Shown: positions 26,656 to 39,180, counted from the first letter of the stretch. The stretch: DNA of 64,000 nucleotides from Melanocharis versteri (GCA_013397845.1 VZTG01003732.1:681176-745175), one strand, 5' to 3'. Notes: generated from the sequence alone by a model not told the origin. Numbers and translations: made by a program.

Positions 26656-27546
26656 TTCATGCATAATAGAGTAGGAATGCATTGTCTGCTGTACTTTTTC
26701 TATGCCAGTAAATTGCCTTTGGATAAAAATACCATGCTTATCTACTCTGGAGAAATACTGATGGAAAAGTAATGCTAGTGGAAGGATGCTTGCATGCGAA
26801 CAGCACCAGCTAGGTTTTTCCAAGTCTTTGCTGATCTTTCTGCTCATTATTATTAAAAGTAGCTGAGAAGCAAATGGTCGGGAAATGAAGGAAAAAGGAA
26901 GCCAGATTTCTTCCTCACAATTCCCATTGGCCTATGAATGAGGCTGTAGCATTTCAGGGCTGGGACAAGTCAAGAAACACACTGATTCCTCTTCCATAAT
27001 TTAAAGCTACTGCCTAATGAGGAAAAACTGGGGGAGGGATGCACCATTTATCTTTGTTAGGCTGCATCCATTTCTCCAGCACAAAGATGCAGGCTGGAGC
27101 AGCGAATCTGGTTCCATGTTTGACACAAAACTGGATGCAATCTCCCCAGTGTTCAGTGCTGGCTGATGTTAATGTGAAACACAGGCAATAGGAGATTAGG
27201 ATTTGTGGACAGTTATTTAATGTACACATTGCTGTGGAGCTGAGGGTGGTTGTGTAGTAATATGTTTTCCAATCAGCATTTATTAAAAAAATAAACAAAG
27301 TTTCACTTGGATGAGAACCTTTACTTTTGTCTTCTCTTCACCTCCAAAGTGTGTTGCAGGAAGGAGTTTGCTGGGAATAGAATATGGAAGAACCTGAAAA
27401 TTTAAATGGAAGTAGAATACATTGGATAATGGCCATCTACATTTCTTGCATTATATGGCACCTCATTTCTTCATACACCCTGTCTAGTTTTAGGGTGACA
27501 TGGAAATTATACAAACTGGTCCATGAATAAATGTAAAAAATGGCAG

Positions 27547-27633
27547 GTTTTGTTGGGTTTGTAGGGTTTGTATCCATGTAGGGTAAGAGTTTTGTAGGGT
27601 TTGTAGGGCTTGTAACCATGAAATGGGTAAGAG
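27547..27633. repeat. two-copy ~43 bp tandem repeat
   Basis: Two units, 27547-27588 and 27589-27633, each run GTTTTGT(A/T)GGGTTTGTAGGG, then CTTGTA or TTTGTA, CCATG and GGGTAAGA. Each unit contains an internal GGGTTTGTA subrepeat. The minus-strand frames 27437-27678 with repeated Asn-Pro-Thr motifs are translations of this repeat and not proteins. Confidence 0.9.
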
Positions 27634-29994
27634 TCCAGACAGTGTCCCAGTAGGACTGCTGGGTTCAAGAATTGTCACATAAGCTTACTAAAAGGGATTC
27701 ATTGGTACAGCTGGCCCACATTCCTAAGCTTTGATTTACTGTACACATATTTTCATAGGACTTTCATAAGTGCTTTTTCTTCTCTTCCATTTCCCTATCA
27801 CCACAACTTTTATTTGTGTAACTTCTCAAGCATATTTCCATCAAAAGAAAAGCATTTCTAGGAGTGGGTAAGTTCTTCTGGGTGCAGTACTATCAATTGA
27901 TCCTGATGGAGCTGTGAAGAAAAGAATGACTGTTCTTTTAGGATGCTGTAGAACTAGGGGAAAACACATCCTGCCTGACCATTATTTGCTTGGGAAATCA
28001 TAAATAATGCTATAGAATGGAAATAGCACTTTCTTATGCCCATGGGCCACTATGAGAGATAAGTGCACTGAAGTCTTTAAATCACTCAGGTAAAGCATAG
28101 GGTGCACAAGTCATTTGTGTCTGAATGTTTGTCTACAAGTGGGGGAAGACCAGCAAGAGAAAGAGATGTTCTCAGGGAATGTCAGGGGCTCAGTGGGTGC
28201 TTAATTGTTTTGTTGTCACTGCTGGACTTATTGTGTGGGACAACGCTTCAGCAAGTTGCCACTTTTTATTTCTGACTTCCCCCAGAGCATTTCTTGTACA
28301 TGGAGGCTTACCTTTCCCTCCCTCTCTGACTACCTCTGGTGCTTGTTCCACAGCATCTGAATATCATCTGTATGCACTTAATGACCAGATGTTCTCTGTT
28401 GCACTTCTTCCAAAACCAGGCTGGAGAGTGCAAAAAAAAAAGGACTCAAGCTAAATCATCCAGGGATTACACTAACAGAAAATGATGCTCTTGGTATGGA
28501 AACTATTAAAGAAAACTTGATTTTGTCTTTATATACTAGGGTTCATTAACTTTCTCTCTGGTAGGGCTAATGACCTGAACAGAAGCTGTGGTTCATTAGT
28601 GATCTTTCTCTCTCTGCCTGGCAGTTGAACAGGAAAAAGAAATAGCTGGAAGGACACATAGAAACTCTAAGTGAGACAGAATAGCATCACGTGTTTTCAG
28701 GTCAGGAAGCAAATTATTTTTCTCTTCCTGTCCTTGTAATAGGAATGATTTGATACTAACAGATAAAATTATCCTTTATGCCAGAGTTGGTTTAGTCACC
28801 TAAAGAGGAGTTAATTTACCCTCTCTTTACCAATATTTTGTTCTGGAACTGCTGGGATCTGTTTCCATCTCTGGAGCCTGTAACTGCTGTCATATGTCCT
28901 TGCCTTATGTGTGACAGCTCCAGGGGTCATTGGCATCAGGGAGGAGCTGCAGGGAGGTTCAGGAATACCCTGCTCTGCTCTGACCTGCACTGCTGTCATA
29001 TGTCCTGCAGGACATACCTTGGCACTTTGCATTGGTGCAGGATAAGGAAAGGGTGGGCAGTACTGCTGCCTATGTTTCCAGCTCAGCTGTGGTGCTGATG
29101 CAAACCAAAGTTCAGGGAGCCATTAAATGTGTTTCTGTCTCCCTGTATGGAAAAAATCCCAGTTTTTCTGTGCTCCTTGTGAAAGCCTCCTTTGTGGAGC
29201 TGTGATTGTCAAGGAAATCTGTTCCTCTTCAGTGTGCTGTTCTTACAGCACAAGAAAAGGTCTTTAAATTGTATTGAATTGTTATTTCATTTGAAGGGGG
29301 GAGAGAGGAGTGGGATGAAGAAAAGAAAGAAACACTGTACCAACATTGCAATGTTACATAACTCACAAAATAATATACTAAAATATTCAGCCACTCATAT
29401 TTTCAAGGCTGTTTATTTTTTCCTAAACATCATTGTTGTTATTTTTTAATGTCACAATAAAATTGATTAGCTCTCATCACCTCTCATGTTTAAACTCAGC
29501 TTTCCGAGGAAAGGATGTGCAGTTTACTATGACTTTAAAATGAACATTATGAAATGTAGCATGTGAATTCTAGGCAAGTAGCCAGTGAATTACCTGTCAC
29601 TGAAAGTAATTTTCTCTCTCCCTACCTTTTTTTTTTTATATAGTGCTACATTAAAATATAGATATTAAATGTTTTTAAGGGAATTGTTCTTACTCGTAAT
29701 TAAATGAAGAGAAGCAGTATGTGAAATAACAAATATTTGCAGATATTTATTGAAATAGTAGACCTGCAAATGTAAACTGTGTGCTTTGATTTGGGTAGTT
29801 AATGCTTTCAGAAGGCTTGAGGTTAACAAAAGGATAATGAATAAGTGGACAAAGAGTCAATGACAGACATTTTTTTACTTGAAATGGGATCGTGAGTCAT
29901 ACATAATGCTATCATATACCCACCAAAATTAGACATGGAAAAGACATGTCAGACAAAGCAATCTGTTCCTTTTTTTGTGCAGGACTGTTCCCTG

Positions 29995-30170
29995 ATAGTG
30001 CTTTGTCCAATCGAGTTTTAAGTATTGGAAGCAGTAGATCATCCCCATGGGAAACTGTGACACACTCTAGTAGTTCTTACTATCAAATTTTCTGTGATGT
30101 TCATCCTAATTTTCCCTTCATTTAGTTTCTTGCTCTTGTTCCTACTTATAGCTATATTCTAAAGTCTTTA
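29995..30170 (-). repeat. ancient L3/CR1-like LINE fragment
   Basis: On the plus strand, TTTGTCCAATCGAGTTTTAAG, then GGGAAACTGTGACACA, TAGTAGTTCTTACTATCAAA, TTCCCTTCATTTAGTTTC and TTGTTCC follow the antisense order of the ORF2 C-terminal and 3' region of old L3-type elements. About 175 bp remain. Confidence 0.7.
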
Positions 30171-30907
30171 TTTATTTATTTTAATTAATTTTAACCCCAC
30201 TCCGCCCATGTCCTTCCCCAAACGTGCCAAATAAGAGCTTTGGCATCATTTGTCTTACAAGCTCTTTTGTGATTCAGAGTGCCTGTGAGGTTACCCACAA
30301 AGGAAGCATTATGGTACCTAAGGATGAAGTGATTTACTCCGGATTTCTGGATGAGTTAGGTGCCTGGCACCCATCTGCACCTGAGGAGGGATTAGCCTTT
30401 GAAGGGCCATGCTGAAATGATGAGGGATGAGTTATCCCTTAGAGCTCACCAAAAGGAGAAATTATCCCCTAAGAGATGCTCGAGTTTATCCAACCCATCT
30501 TGTCTCTGTTCACACCACAGATGACAATGCTGTTATCTGCTGCTTATAATTTAGAGGTTATGCAGACCAGATGGAAAATAGGATTAAAAATCCTGCCAAG
30601 AGTGTTTGATGCACTTTAAATTATTTGTCAGTTTCTGATTATATTTCCTATCTAAACACCAATCCCTGTTGTGGGCTGCTCCATTTCAGCCACAGATTGC
30701 AGGAATGCCTCACACACCTACAAAAACTGCTGTTCAATACACTGGACGTTTTAAAGGCAATGTTGTCAGTCTGGACGGCTGGGCTGGGACTTTCCTGGAA
30801 ATCAAAGACATGAGACACTGACCTTTCTGTATGGGTCTCATGGCGGTGGATCAGAGAGGTGCAGGAAAACGTTTCCATTATAAACTTTTACAACTGGTCT
30901 TTAGTAC
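30171..30907. other. unique DNA, no gene called
   Basis: Short open frames only (up to 76 codons). Nothing recognisable beyond AT-rich sequence at the left edge. Confidence 0.5.
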
Positions 30908-31165
30908 TACAGTATGATTTAGGTTGGAAAGGATGACTATAAATCCCGTGGTCTCACCTACGTGCTCAAATCAGGGCCAGCTTAGAGCACTTTTCTCAGG
31001 GCTCTGCCCTTATCAGTTTTGACTGCCTACAAAGATAAGGCTCTTGCAGCCTCTCAGGGGAACCAGTTCCAGTGTTTGACTATCTCATGGTGAAAGAATT
31101 AATGTATAATCAGAATTTCCTTTGCTGCAACTTGTGCCTTTGCATATCTTTGTTGTACTTCATGT
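30908..31165 (-). repeat. CR1 LINE 3' region, older subfamily
   Basis: Plus-strand TTTAGGTTGGAAAGGATGAC, then AATCAGGGCCAGCTT, CAGTTCCAGTGTTTGACTA, CATGGTGAAAGAATTAATGT and TTGCTGCAACTTGTG are the antisense of an avian CR1 3' end. The octamer tail is gone. It lies about 100 bp upstream of the ERVL LTR. Confidence 0.85.
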
Positions 31166-31270
31166 TCTCCTGTTTATCCAGGTCTCATAAAAATAAAGCC
31201 CTTTTGTGGTATCACTTAAGGGGATTTTTATGTTCACTTCACTGCTTTGTTAAGGAGAGTGTTGCCTTAG

Positions 31271-31852
31271 TGCCATGGTTTAGCCCCAGCCAGCAAGCAA
31301 ATACCACGCAGTCGCTCCCTCACTCCCCCACCAGTGGGATCAGGGAGAGAACTGAAAGGGTAAAAGCTGGGGAAATTCATGGGTTGAGACAAAGACAGTT
31401 TAATAGGAAAAGCAAAGGCTGTGCAAGCAAGCAAAACAAAACAAGGAATTCATTCCCCACTTCCCATGGGCAAGCAGGTGTTATCCATCCATCCCCAGAA
31501 GAGCTGGGCCCCATCACGTGAAATGGCGACTTGGGAAGACAAATTCCATCCCTGCAAATGTCCCCCCATTCCTCCTTCTGCCCCCCACTTCATACGCTGA
31601 GGATGATGTCATGGTATGGAATGTCCCTTTGGCCAGTGGGGCCAGCTGTGCTGGCTGTGTCTCACCCACAGTCTCCTCACCAGTGTGGCAGTACGAAAAG
31701 CAGAAAAGGCCTTGGTTCTGTGTACTCCCCGCTCAGCAATGAGAAAAGAACATCTCTGTATTATCAGCCCTGTGTTCGGCACAAATCCCAAACACAGCCC
31801 CATACCAGCCACTGTGATGAAATTTAACTCAGTGCCAACCAAAACCAGCACA
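31271..31852 (-). mobile_element. solo LTR, ERVL-like endogenous retrovirus
   Basis: The 582 bp block starts TGCCATGGTTTAGCCCC and ends AACCAGCACA on the plus strand. Its reverse complement therefore begins TG and ends CA and matches an abundant avian ERVL-type LTR opening TGTGCTGGTTTTG and closing in GGGGCTAAACCATGGCA. It is bounded by CTTAG at 31266-31270 and CTTAG at 31853-31857, a perfect 5 bp target duplication, which fits ERVL integration. A TTTAAT at 31399-31404 is an ATTAAA polyadenylation hexamer on the element's strand. No internal retroviral genes flank it, so it is a solo LTR left by LTR-LTR recombination. Frames inside it (for example 31072-31521 and 31609-31938) are not cellular genes. 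Confidence 0.9.
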
Positions 31853-31857
31853 CTTAG

Positions 31858-34800
31858 GTCAGTGGCAATAGTGTCATAATCTTTTATGCGAGTGGAAATT
31901 TGGGAACCTTGGTGTTGAAGTCCTGAAGTCCTTATCACCCCGTTTCCCCTCTGTAGGAGCTGTCAGTGTGCTCTTCAACTGCTGACTGGGCACACCCATA
32001 TGCACCCTCCTGCCCTCAACTTTGATTGTTTTATTATAGAAATGCTTCAGGCACTGGGGCTTCTCCCTGTGTGTATTGAAAATAACTGTACTGGTCTTGT
32101 TTGTCACTGACCAAGGACCCAGGAAAGTACAAGGAGGAAAAAAAATCAGCAAGGAGAAGGTGCAGAAATGCCTCTACTCTGAAGGTGAATCTCCATGTGC
32201 AGCTTACTGGCAGCACAGCGATCCTTGCCATTGTCCACAGCTCCTTGAAGGCCCATCAATCTAAGAACAGGGTGTCCTACTTTCACTGACCTTTCTCGTG
32301 TATCGTGTGACCTGCACATACTGCCTATGTCTGGGCTGCTTCAAAGAGCTGTTGGACTGCAGCTCTCCTTCTGGTGCCTCAGAGCACCAAGTTCATTATA
32401 AGCCTGAGCAGCAATTCCTGGTTCCTTGAGCTAGTTACACAAATGCCTTTCTTATTGGCAAAAGTGACACATATTCATAATTGAAAAGCAGAAACAGTTA
32501 GAATATTGTCCTGTGTCTCTGCTACTGCAGTATGATTCATAAATAATAATAATAGGGACTGGGCTGGAGGATGGAAGGTGAGCAGGAGTCTTTTGGAAAT
32601 AGCTCTAATAAGAAGGATAAAAATGAAATGTTGTGGTGTTGTATGATGTTATAATTGGCCGGTGCAATTACAGTTTGTTTACCTTATGGTAATGGAATTT
32701 ATTTTCACAGGTACACTTTGAGAACCGTAAGTGTTAAATGTACTGCAGAAGAGACCCTGACTGCACTGATGTATTTCCCTTGGACCTCTGTGGGCTCGGG
32801 AAGAATAGGATTACATGCAAATGGCTCTTGACAGGTTATGTGGCATTGATTTGCAAAAGGGGCTGCTCTTTGATTTTCTGAGTATAATTACAGAATTTCA
32901 CTGTTTTCTTTCTCTGTTATTGATGGCTGAAGGGCTTTCATAGCTGTGAATTTCATCTCAGGAGAACTGTGATCTCTGCCTTTCTAAATTGTGGTGACAT
33001 GTTGCCATTGTCATTTGTACTAAAGGCTTATACAGGTGGCAAGGAATCACTGCATGAATAAGAAAAGAAATGCATCTTCATTTTATTAATGAAAGCAGAA
33101 AAGGAGCTCATCTGGCTCCAGATTTATCGCTCTGAAGACTGAGGAACTTCAGGGTTGTTTAACTCAAGTAGTGGAAATTAAAGCTTCTTTATACTGTCCT
33201 AGCAAACATATTCCCTACAGGAAGGTTCATGTACATCTGTTGGTCATCAGCGCCAACTAAAAATAGTACAGTGTGGACAATTATCCCTTGCACTTGGAGC
33301 TGTATTTGCTCTGGAAAGGATGAGTCCAAACTTGGAGGAAGTTGAGAATTGAGGTGTGAATGTGAATTCTTATTACATATTCTCTGCAGTTTGAAAAGAA
33401 TGTGGGTTTTCGTGGATGACAGAGAAAAAGCTTTTAGTTTGGGATTTTCAGAAATTTTCATATAAGTGCTCTGTTTTCTTTCCAGCAGCATCTGAGCACC
33501 AATAACTCGGGTACTCCTGTTTTCCTTGGGCTGCTTCAGCCCAGAGACCTACCAGACTTTGGGGAGGCTGAGTGGCTTGACACCTGAACTCCTTTCCCCA
33601 CCAGGCACTGACAGGAGCTGACAAGGAAAAGGTGACATGGGTACTCCAGGTTCTTGTTGCAACATCCTTCTGCAAGGAGAGAGGAAAGACTCTTTGACTG
33701 ATAAAAGCTGCATCCCCTTTGGTAGGTGAGGACCGTAAACTGTGGCAAGATAAATAAAAATAAATCAATGTACGTCAAGTCAGCACCTTGCCACTGCTGG
33801 CCAAGCCCTCCTGCAGAGCTGCAGGAGCTCTTCTCCTGCTGGTTTGTCTTGTTTGCACACAGGTCACCTCACACTGTGATGTGGTATAAAGTCATCTGCA
33901 TGCCTGGGGCTGCAGTCGGCAAATCCAGCCTGGAGCTGGCTGAAGGCCAACGTGGGACTGGGCTGAAGTCCCAAGACCTCTGCTTGGTTACAGTTCAGGA
34001 GATGCTCGTGCTAATTCTGGGCTGACAAAACTTGCACAATCTCCTTTGCACCTCTTTCTTTCTGATCTCTTGTGAGCTGAGCAAGTGGTTCCCAGACAGG
34101 CTTCAGAGTGAGAAAAAAATAGCAATATGTTTTGAAGAGCTCTTAAAGAGTTTTATTTTTTACATTCCTTGCAAGCTACTGCCGTGCTTATTTGCCTATC
34201 AATTCATTTTCTCTTTGCTGGTACATTTACTCTATATTTAGCACATTTTTAGAGGACAACTAGATTGTACAGACAGAAAATCACACAGTAGGGTCTTATT
34301 TACTATACTGTAATAACTGTGTTCATAAATCCAACCTCTCTCTGGAAAACTCACATACCTGTCTTTTTTTTCTCCCCTTTGATTCCTGTCCTTGTCTCTC
34401 TGTCACTTGACAGCAGGCAGTAGGAGTTGCACTCAGTACCTCTGAGTATTATGGTCCATTTACTTAAACGTGGATGCTGATATTAAACTTAAGGCATCCA
34501 AGTTTGACTCTTTTGTCTTACTTATATTTTTGTGGTGGTCTGTTGTTTATACATTTACAGTGAAAGACATTTCTGCGATATTAAGATTTATGCCAGGCAG
34601 GAAAGCTGAGAGCGGATGTTTATCTGAAATGCAGTTTTCTCGGTTATCTGTGTTTCGAAGGGGTCTTTAATGTTAAAATGCACTTAGACTAGCAGGTGAT
34701 GATGTATTGAATGTCTTTCCTGAAAAAATATTTTGTAGGATATTTTTAAGGACATATACTTAATTTTAACTTTTATAATTTATAGCACTGCAGTTTTATA

Positions 34801-35005
34801 AAAATGGTAATAAAATCTACATTGCATAATTAAAAATTAAATGCTGCAATATAACAATATGCAATTTATTCAAATATTTATTAGATGTACTTAAATCACT
34901 ACACAGATCACCTGACATAAAGTAAAATTAAGAATTATGAAAATCAAACATTTTTGTTGGACTCAGACTTCTTGTAACTAGAGTAAATGGTGAGGCAGAG
35001 GAACT
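31858..35005. other. unique DNA, no gene called
   Basis: No interspersed repeat is recognised between the LTR target site and the CR1 at 35006. The minus-strand frames at 33189-33491 (100 codons) and 33448-33768 (106 codons) have no family I know. Confidence 0.5.
32640..32900. promoter_or_regulatory. possible enhancer-like element
   Basis: Contains a perfect octamer ATGCAAAT (32815-32822), the POU/OCT site, with further TTGCAAA and ATAATTGG-type motifs and few repeats. The octamer alone is expected about twice per 64 kb by chance, so the call rests on context and is weak. Confidence 0.15.
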
Positions 35006-35475
35006 CATAGAATGGTTTGAGTTGGATTCCATAGAATGGGTTGAGTTAAAGTTCATCCAGTTCCAACCTCCCTGCCATGGGCAGGGTTACCTTCCACTAG
35101 ACCAGGTTGCTCAGAGCCCCATCCAACCTGGCCTTGAACATTTCCAGGAATGGGGCAGCCACAACTTTTCTGGGCAATGCATTCCAGTGTCTCATCACCC
35201 TCACTATAAAGAATTTCTTCGTAATATCCAATCTAAACCTACCCTTGTTCAGTTTAAAGCCATTTCTGCCTTGTCCTGCCACTACAGGCCCTTGCAAAAA
35301 GATCCTCTCCAGCTCCATTACAGCCCCTTTAGGCACTAAAAGGTGTTATAAGGTCTCTCGGAGCCTTCTCGTCTCCAGGCAGATCAACCCAACTCTCTCA
35401 GTGTTTGCTCACAGAAGAGGTGCTCCAGCCCTCTTGAGCATCTTAGTGGTCTCCTGTAGACTTGGTGAGCTCCAG
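35006..35475 (-). repeat. CR1 LINE, 3' end with ORF2 C-terminus
   Basis: The plus strand gives the antisense of a CR1: CATAGAATGG at 35006, CCATGGGCAGGGTTACCTTC, CCATCCAACCTGGCC, GAATTTCTTCGTAATATCC and TCTCAGTGTTTGCTC. The minus-strand frame 35097-35336 encodes a CR1 ORF2 end (GRFRLDITKKFF, then MRHWNALPRKVV and LEMFKARLDGALS). It is truncated 5' at about 35475 and has no start or catalytic part. The last ~25 bp of the 3' end are present twice (35006-35029 and 35030-35053). Confidence 0.95.
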
Positions 35476-35789
35476 ATGAGCCAGACTGAAAGAACCTGAA
35501 ATGAGGATTTCCTAACAAAGTTCTGTCGCTGGTGTTAAATGAGAAGTCCTACACTATTTTGTAGGTAGGCTGTGGAGCTGTAGGCCCACAGCTGCTCTAA
35601 AAATTTTCTTTAATTTCTCTTATATATGCAGTAAAAAGCTTGGACATGGAGCGGTACAGATTACACTGTAAATGTTGAATATTGCCTTATTTCTCAAGAT
35701 TTTTTCTGAAAATATTCTTATGTATGGAAGATCAAACAGCCATGGCTCTGCTTTCTGCTTGAGTAGCTCCATCTTTGCTATCCTGTTCG

Positions 35790-35850
35790 AAAAATAAAAA
35801 AACAAAACCAAAAAAACCAAAAAGACCCCCCCCCCCAAAAAAAAAAAAGA
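35790..35850. repeat. A-rich / poly-C / poly-A low-complexity tract
   Basis: AAACAAAACC-type units lead into a run of about 11 C, then about 12 A. No known element flanks it. Confidence 0.85.
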
Positions 35851-36649
35851 GGGAAAACCAGAGTATATCAGCCCGATGGTGTGGGGAGAAGCTGGTGAAG
35901 GAGCTGGGAATGCCCCTGTACCATCCTTTGAGAAAGCCAAAGCCCGTTTGTCTTTGCTGTGGAGTGCTAAATGCATAGTTGCTTTGGGGTAACTATTATG
36001 TGTGAGATGCAGCTACTCCTGAGACTCAAGAGGGGTAAGGTAACTAAACCCATTAAACTAATTTGAAAATACCAGTCTAAAAACTTGCTCATTGTTTCAC
36101 TATTAGCACTAGTGTAGAGAGGTATTTCTCCTAGGTTTTTCCTGGAATAGCAATGGTCATTAAGCAGCTAATGATTTTGCATGCTGCAGGGAGGGGAAAC
36201 TATACTCTTTTAATAATATTCTGTGTATGTTAATGTGCTCACTGCCATGTGAATGTTTTGATCATTCTATTAACCAAGCAATAAATACACAAAAATGAGG
36301 TGGGGAACTGAGGTTGTAGTTTTTTATTACCAAACTCTAAGATATTCTGTTTCATAGGGATGTGTGTAAAAAAGTAGGCATAACTTTCAGTGTCTTTCAG
36401 GTCCATCACCCACTATTTTCCTTTGGTGGTCTCACCACACTTAGGAAGATAGATGGGTATATCAGAAAATTATCTACACATAATTTGTCATATTTGGGCT
36501 CCAGTGACAACACACTCTCTGCTTTGGAAGAGCCTGGAGTTAGCATGGTAAGGAAAAGAAATAACTCCTTACCCTGAGGGCTGAGTTCTTCCCATGCAGC
36601 ACAGAGGGCAGCTGAAAGCTGTGTGGGGAAACTAAACTGCTGAAGCATT

Positions 36650-36856
36650 TTGTGTTTAACGTGGCATGAGAATACGGATGAGATGAGTTGCTCTTCCCCA
36701 CTGCCAACCCTTGAACCTAAGACTGAAAGAAATCCTGATGGGATTATTTCAAAAAGTTCCCCTGAAGAAAGTGAAGAGGTTACAGAAACAAAATCTACTA
36801 TCCGTCATCCCGTCATTAACAAAGTGGAAGAACTGGCAGAAGAATTGTTGGCCTAA
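36650..36856 (+). other. 68-codon open frame, protein-like composition (unproven)
   Basis: The frame ends in a Ser/Glu-rich stretch (SKSSPEESEEVTETKS, then NKVEELAEELLA) before TAA. This resembles an acidic disordered tail more than random translation. The alternative frame 36711-36965 is also open, which purine-rich DNA can produce alone. AATAG|GTAAGA at about 36876-36885 is a good donor-like site just after it. No acceptor or family is recognised. It could be an exon, a decayed gene fragment or chance. Confidence 0.15.
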
Positions 36857-38669
36857 ACTTGAGACGTCAAAAAAAATAGGTAAGAAAAATAGACTGGGGA
36901 AATATTCCCTGGGAAAGGGAAGGGGTTGGATGGTACTGCTAGCCCTCTTCATCTCTCATTTTTAGGAGTCTATTATGTTATTTTGTAGAGTGAAGAGTGG
37001 TTGAAATGATTAATGGACCACGGGGCTTGACATGCGAGCAGGCGGCCAAACGAGTGAATGTGTGCAGCAAGCTCAGCCGCAGGGAGGGATTCCTGAGTGC
37101 TGCTGGCTGGGCAGGCAGGGGTGCTGCACCCTGCAATTTAAGGAGGTGTAATTCGTTGAAACAAAACAGCAATTAGCTAAGAAAATCTTTCAACACAGCA
37201 TTTTATTGTGCCTACCTGTGATCTCTGCCAGGAGTGACAGCTCGCTCTGCGCCACTCAGCTGCAGCGCTGGCATCCATGGCTCACTCACTCTCTCCCAAT
37301 CCATGCCATCCCTCACCACAGTTCAGGATATGTGCTCTGCTCCCCAGTCTGGCTCTGCAGCCCCCCTTTACCACAGGAGCCATCATGGGCTGGGAAATAA
37401 CCCCCAGAAAACCCAAAAGGTGTGTTCCATCCCATACTGTGTTTAAATGACAAGGGACCATGGGTCAAAGGGGAAAAACACCCCAGATGAAAAGAATAGG
37501 CTGCATTAGAGAAGGTGCATAATAATAATTTCAGAAAGGTCTCTGCAGGTATGAGGGCTCTGCTGACACCACCCCTGGAGGAAGCAGCTGGGGTAGAAGG
37601 ACTCCTCCTCCATGACCATCCCCTTCTACCTGCCAAGCCAGACCAGCTGCCAATTCCGCTGCAGACTTGGAGCAGGAATCAAGGGCAGCAGATGTTGCAG
37701 CCTGCTGAAAGCTTGCTGGTGGCTGAGTGTTTGAACTCCTGGAGAAGAACTCTTGAGGAGAAGGCCACTGGCTGACTGCAGGATTGCAGCACACCATATT
37801 TTTGGATGATTTCAGTGTTTTACTGTGAAACATCCTCATGGAGGAAAATGTGTCAGGATATTCCTAGGCTCTGTACAACCACTCAAAGTTGGTCCTGCCT
37901 CTCCACTGCCTTGCTGGAGTCTTGCTGAAGTGCTGCAATGCTGTTGGTCATGTCTTTGTCCTGTGCTGTTTTGGGAAAGTGATGGGACTTTATATGTGTG
38001 GTTAGATTTGAGTCTATTTGATCCCCAAGCAAAGGAGAGAGGAAATGATATTATGTGAGCACCTTCTGTCCAGGGAGACGGGGGGGAATATATTTTTTTA
38101 AAAAAGGAAAGAGAACATTATCTGGCTTTTTCCCCGACACAATCATGTCCCATAAGCCCTTAGATATGAAATAAAACACGCACAGTTTACTCTTGCTTTA
38201 GGCCCACATTCTGTCCAAATAAATCTCACAGAATGTGAAACCACAAAAACTGCTCCACTGTGTCAGACCAGAGGCTCAGCTGCTCCAGCACTGCCCTTTA
38301 ACACCACCCCATTATAGCTTATGGAAAGATTTCTTATCCACACAGTGGGTTTCTACAATGGCATAATGCTGTTTTCCATTTTACCCTCTGCCTTATGCTG
38401 CTAATTTTTAATAGCCTGTTTGTCATTCTGGCCACTGCTGAACATTGAGGTGAAGTTTTCAGAAAACAATCTAGTGTGAGGCACTGCTGGTTATGTAAAG
38501 CTGTCCCTCACTGTGTTCATTGCTTGGCACTTGTTAACTCTTAATTTTGTCTGTGCTCCCCGTGGCTGGCTTTGGTTGATTGCAGGTTCCATGAGATGGG
38601 CACCAAGCAGGGTGCTGGACCTGCCTGTGATGCTGCATGATGGCAACTAAATTATTTGGTTTTTTCTTT

Positions 38670-39180
38670 TTCTCTCTTTGCTGATGACACTAATTAACTT
38701 TGTAGAAAACATGATAAAATAATATATTAATGTCATTGCAAATCTGTTTTATTCTTCTTTCTGAAAGCTGCGATGTTCATCTCCGAGGTAAATGACTATG
38801 GTGTTTTATTCTGCATAGCAAAAGATGTGATGGAGATTGCGACTGTTGTGTTATATTAATATAAATAGGGTCAGCTGTACATAGTCTGTCGGATGCTCCT
38901 GTTTTACTTCTCTGTCTTTTTTATTTTACCTCCTTAGACCTCATAGTTATTCAGTGATTTTTTTTATTAAATTATTTATTGTAGCCAGATGATTGATGTT
39001 GTTTCACTTTGGTTCTTTGCAGCTTCCCAATTCTTAAGTTGTCAAAATGACAGGCACTCAGTGATTAATTAAAACCTTGATTTTGCTCTGTTATTGTTCA
39101 TCTTCAGTCAAATATAAATTCTTATGTATTCCAGAAAATAATAAATATTCCCCAAATGCAAGTTTCTAAACTTTAGATCA
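38670..39180. promoter_or_regulatory. possible conserved non-coding element, homeodomain-motif rich
   Basis: AT-rich, repeat-free sequence with TAATTA (38691-38696), TGATTGAT (38990-38997, PBX/HOX-like), TGACAG (39048-39053, MEIS-like) and TTAATTAA (39065-39072). TGACAG and TTAATTAA lie within 25 bp of each other. AT-rich DNA yields TAATTA often, so this is suggestive only. Confidence 0.2.

Larger units (their letters stand above)
24693..29994. other. unique DNA, no gene called
   Basis: Mostly unique. The 130-codon forward frame at 25870-26262 and the 109-codon frame at 28125-28454 carry no recognised motif. A short (ATT)n run is at about 24861. Confidence 0.5.

Noticed and set aside
31072..31938. 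Several overlapping frames around 31.1-31.9 kb
   Set aside because: They are translations of the ERVL LTR and the adjoining CR1 remnant.
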